Assembly (NCBI RefSeq): GCF_041817755.1 | Contig: NZ_JBGYBX010000058.1 | Coordinates: 1-64,000 of the forward strand | Reading direction: 5' to 3' | DNA: 64,000 nt | From: Glaesserella sp041817755 | GTDB lineage: Bacteria > Pseudomonadota > Gammaproteobacteria > Enterobacterales > Pasteurellaceae | Shown: one piece after another, positions 62,193-64,000 of the stretch | Layout of the letters: each line of letters begins with the position of its first letter | Position numbering within the stretch: position 1 is the stretch's first letter | Notes under the pieces: model-generated | Databases searched by the model: none | What the model saw: the letters and a program-made list of their open reading frames with translations, nothing else | Told to the model about the DNA's origin: nothing | Program-made: the position numbers and the translations under genes

Positions 62193-63107
62193 ATGGGCTT
62201 CGAACTTCCGATTGCTTCTATCGTATTTGTTTTACTCGTCATTATGATCTTGTTTTCAACCATAAAAACCGTACCGCAGGGGTTTCATTGGACGATTGAA
62301 CGTTTCGGGCGTTATACCAAAACGTTGACGCCGGGATTGAATATCGTGGTGCCGTTTATTGATCGGGTCGGGCGTAAAATCAACATGATGGAACAAGTAT
62401 TGGATATTCCGTCGCAAGAAGTGATTTCTAAAGATAATGCGAGCGTGTCAATTGATGCGGTTTGTTTCGTGCAAGTCATTGATGCCCGCCGTGCGGCTTA
62501 TGAAGTCAATCACTTGGAACAGGCGATTGTCAATTTAACCATGACGAATATGCGTACCGTATTGGGGTCAATGGATTTGGACGATATGCTTTCCCAGCGT
62601 GATTTGATTAATGGTCGTTTACTGGCGATTGTGGACGAAGCAACCAATATTTGGGGCGTGAAAGTCACGCGTATTGAAATTCGTGACGTTCGTCCGCCGA
62701 AAGAACTTGTGGCGGCAATGAATGCTCAAATGAAAGCGGAACGTAACAAACGTGCCGATATTTTAGAAGCGGAAGGTATCCGTCAAGCGGAAATCTTACG
62801 TGCGGAAGGTGAAAAACAATCGCGTATTTTGAAAGCGGAAGGGGAGCGTCAAGAAGCCTTCCTGCAAGCGGAAGCCCGTGAGCGTGCGGCAGAAGCGGAA
62901 GCAAAAGCGACGAAAATGGTATCCGAAGCGATTGCTACGGGAGATACGAAAGCGATTAATTACTTTATTGCTCAAAAATACACGGAAGCCATTAAAGAAA
63001 TCGGTTCGGCGGAAAACAGCAAGGTCGTACTGATGCCGCTAGAGGCCGGTAATTTGATTGGTTCGGTTGCGGGTATTGCAGAACTATTGAAAGGTGAGAA
63101 AAAATAA
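62193..63107 (+). CDS. qmcA: Stomatin-like SPFH-domain membrane protein QmcA
   Basis: 304 residues. One N-terminal span (SIVFVLLVIMILFSTIKTVP), the SPFH band (to about 190, with RVGRKINMMEQVLDIPSQEV) and an alpha-helical coiled coil with repeated ILxAEGEKQ units. It forms large oligomers in the inner membrane, often linked to FtsH control. Followed by an nfeD-like partner 48 bases on, the classic pairing. Confidence 0.93.
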   Translation: MGFELPIASIVFVLLVIMILFSTIKTVPQGFHWTIERFGRYTKTLTPGLNIVVPFIDRVGRKINMMEQVLDIPSQEVISKDNASVSIDAVCFVQVIDARRAAYEVNHLEQAIVNLTMTNMRTVLGSMDLDDMLSQRDLINGRLLAIVDEATNIWGVKVTRIEIRDVRPPKELVAAMNAQMKAERNKRADILEAEGIRQAEILRAEGEKQSRILKAEGERQEAFLQAEARERAAEAEAKATKMVSEAIATGDTKAINYFIAQKYTEAIKEIGSAENSKVVLMPLEAGNLIGSVAGIAELLKGEKK

Positions 63108-63155
63108 CCACTCATTCCTGCAAAACAAAATGAGCGGGTAAAACGGGGGGACACA

Positions 63156-63599
63156 ATGATGGAAGAATGGTACTCAGGTTGGGCAGCATGGCTGATTTTA
63201 GGATTCGGTTTATTAATTTTGGAAACCGTTGCCCCGGGAATCTTTATTATGTGGTGGGGATTTGCCGCAATTATTATTGCGGGATTGGTCGCCATATTTC
63301 CGGAGATGGGATTTAGCGGACAAATCATTATTTTTGCCGTTCTTGCAATTGTTTTTAGTGTCGCATGGTGGAAATATCAGCATGATAAAGACACTAAAGA
63401 CGACAAAGTTTCGGCATTAAATTCGCGGGAATATTCTATGCTCGGCGCAAGAGGAACGATCGTTGAAATTTTAGAAAACGGCACGGTTCGCGGTAAATTC
63501 GGTGATACAACCTGGCGGGTAAGCGGGGCGGATCTGAAAGTCGGTGATGCGGTTGAAGTCGTCAAAGTCGATGGGATTACCTTGATCGTAAAAAAATAG
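63156..63599 (+). CDS. NfeD-like membrane protein (YbbJ type)
   Basis: 147 residues. Two or three N-terminal membrane spans (AAWLILGFGLLILETVAPGI, AIIIAGLVAIFP, IIIFAVLAIVFSVAWW) then a small OB-fold (LGARGTIVEILENGTVRGKF...VEVVKVDGITLIVKK). NfeD-like proteins assist stomatin homologues such as the preceding QmcA. Two ATGs at the start follow GGGGGGAC. Confidence 0.9.
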   Translation: MMEEWYSGWAAWLILGFGLLILETVAPGIFIMWWGFAAIIIAGLVAIFPEMGFSGQIIIFAVLAIVFSVAWWKYQHDKDTKDDKVSALNSREYSMLGARGTIVEILENGTVRGKFGDTTWRVSGADLKVGDAVEVVKVDGITLIVKK

Positions 63600-63633
63600 T
63601 CGATTGTTTAGTCGCGATGACATTTCCCAAATA

Positions 63634-63682
63634 AACAAGCGGTATGATTTTGTGAAAATTTTACAAAATCGTACCGCTTTGT
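63634..63682. terminator. Inverted uptake-sequence pair after the nfeD-like gene
   Basis: ACAAGCGGTATGATTTTGT faces ACAAAATCGTACCGCTTTGT with one mismatch and one bulged T. Between convergent genes; probable terminator. Confidence 0.65.
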
Positions 63683-63764
63683 TGTGTCGGGGCAGTACGT
63701 TGATTTTCTTTATGATTACGGTGAAATTATCAACAGTCACCTAAAAATCATATGACGGCCGATA

Positions 63765-64000
63765 TTACAATGATTTAATGTCATTCATACTATTCAAAAT
63801 CCGCTTATCCGAAATCGGATATTTGGTGCCAAGCTGTTGGGCGAACAGGCTGACACGCAACTCTTCAATCATATAACGAATTTCCAAGACTTCATCGGAA
63901 ATCGGTTTGGATTTCGGCAGTTTTGCCAACAGTTGTTGATAGGCGTTTTGCACCTGTTCCACTCGCAACATTTTAGCTCGGTCGGCATTGCTGTCCACCA
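63765..64000 (-). CDS. hrpA: ATP-dependent RNA helicase HrpA, C-terminal end only
   Basis: The last 78 or so codons of a minus-strand gene running off the window. The tail EIRYMIEELRVSLFAQQLGT followed by KYPISDKRIL matches the C-terminus of HrpA, a large DEAH-box helicase that acts on stalled ribosomes. The GTG at 63996-63998 is internal, not a start. Identified from the conserved tail alone. Confidence 0.8.
   Translation of the reverse strand, partial: VDSNADRAKMLRVEQVQNAYQQLLAKLPKSKPISDEVLEIRYMIEELRVSLFAQQLGTKYPISDKRILNSMNDIKSL

Noticed and set aside
1..64000. CRISPR arrays, IS elements, prophage genes, rRNA operons
   Set aside because: Looked for; no regularly spaced repeats, transposase or integrase frames, or rRNA sequence recognised.

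Overview
The window is chromosomal DNA of a gammaproteobacterium of the family Pasteurellaceae. The gene orders (thrS-infC-rpmI-rplT, yajC-secD-secF, secM-secA-mutT, dksA-pcnB-folK, purM-purN, tandem ferritins) fit that family. Dozens of copies of the DNA uptake signal ACAAGCGGT (reverse complement ACCGCTTGT) are scattered through it. That is the 'Apl-type' uptake sequence of the Actinobacillus/Mannheimia/H. ducreyi branch, not the AAGTGCGGT type of H. influenzae. The species cannot be fixed from the sequence alone.

Layout. 1-3.2 kb: 3' part of thrS, then infC (AUU start), rpmI and rplT. 3.2-7.3 kb: a small lipoprotein and a glycerate locus (kinase, GntP-type permease, CdaR-type regulator). 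7.4-9.6 kb: an ABC importer pair (ATPase, permease) with no binding-protein gene, preceded by a TrpR-like operator, then a small membrane protein. 9.6-16.8 kb: two ferritins, secF-secD-yajC, ruvX-yqgE-rsmE, yajG and bolA. 16.8-23.6 kb: tRNA-Ser(GGA), an NlpE-like lipoprotein, a DciA-like helicase loader, secM-secA, mutT and htpG with a sigma-32 promoter. 23.8-29.9 kb: cyclase-family hydrolase, catalase, metallophosphoesterase, folK-pcnB, dksA. 30.2-34.5 kb: purM (PurR box), purN, two secreted OB-fold proteins, aspA (CRP site).

34.6-45.9 kb is a sugar island. A minus-strand run lacY-like permease, GH36 alpha-galactosidase, lacZ, galT, galK, galM faces a divergent LacI-family regulator. The shared regulatory region holds two inverted operator-like palindromes exactly 63 bp apart and two CRP boxes. 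The genes would import alpha- and beta-galactosides, split them and feed galactose to the Leloir pathway; galE is not in the window. 46-52.8 kb: a secreted protein, a patatin-like lipoprotein, typA (with a CRP box in its leader), grxA, tRNA-Asp, dnaQ, ybaB, recR. 52.9-53.6 kb: a possibly frameshifted membrane protein and a 54-residue secreted cysteine-rich protein. 53.8-60.8 kb: a TetR-controlled tripartite ABC efflux system. 60.9-64 kb: alr, qmcA, an nfeD-like gene and the C-terminal end of hrpA.

Intergenic regions are rich in stem-loops. Several are head-to-head pairs of uptake sequences that look like terminators. One such pair lies inside secM and encodes residues just before its arrest motif. 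Others belong to a GTAGGG-type palindrome family. No IS element, prophage, CRISPR array or rRNA operon was seen.
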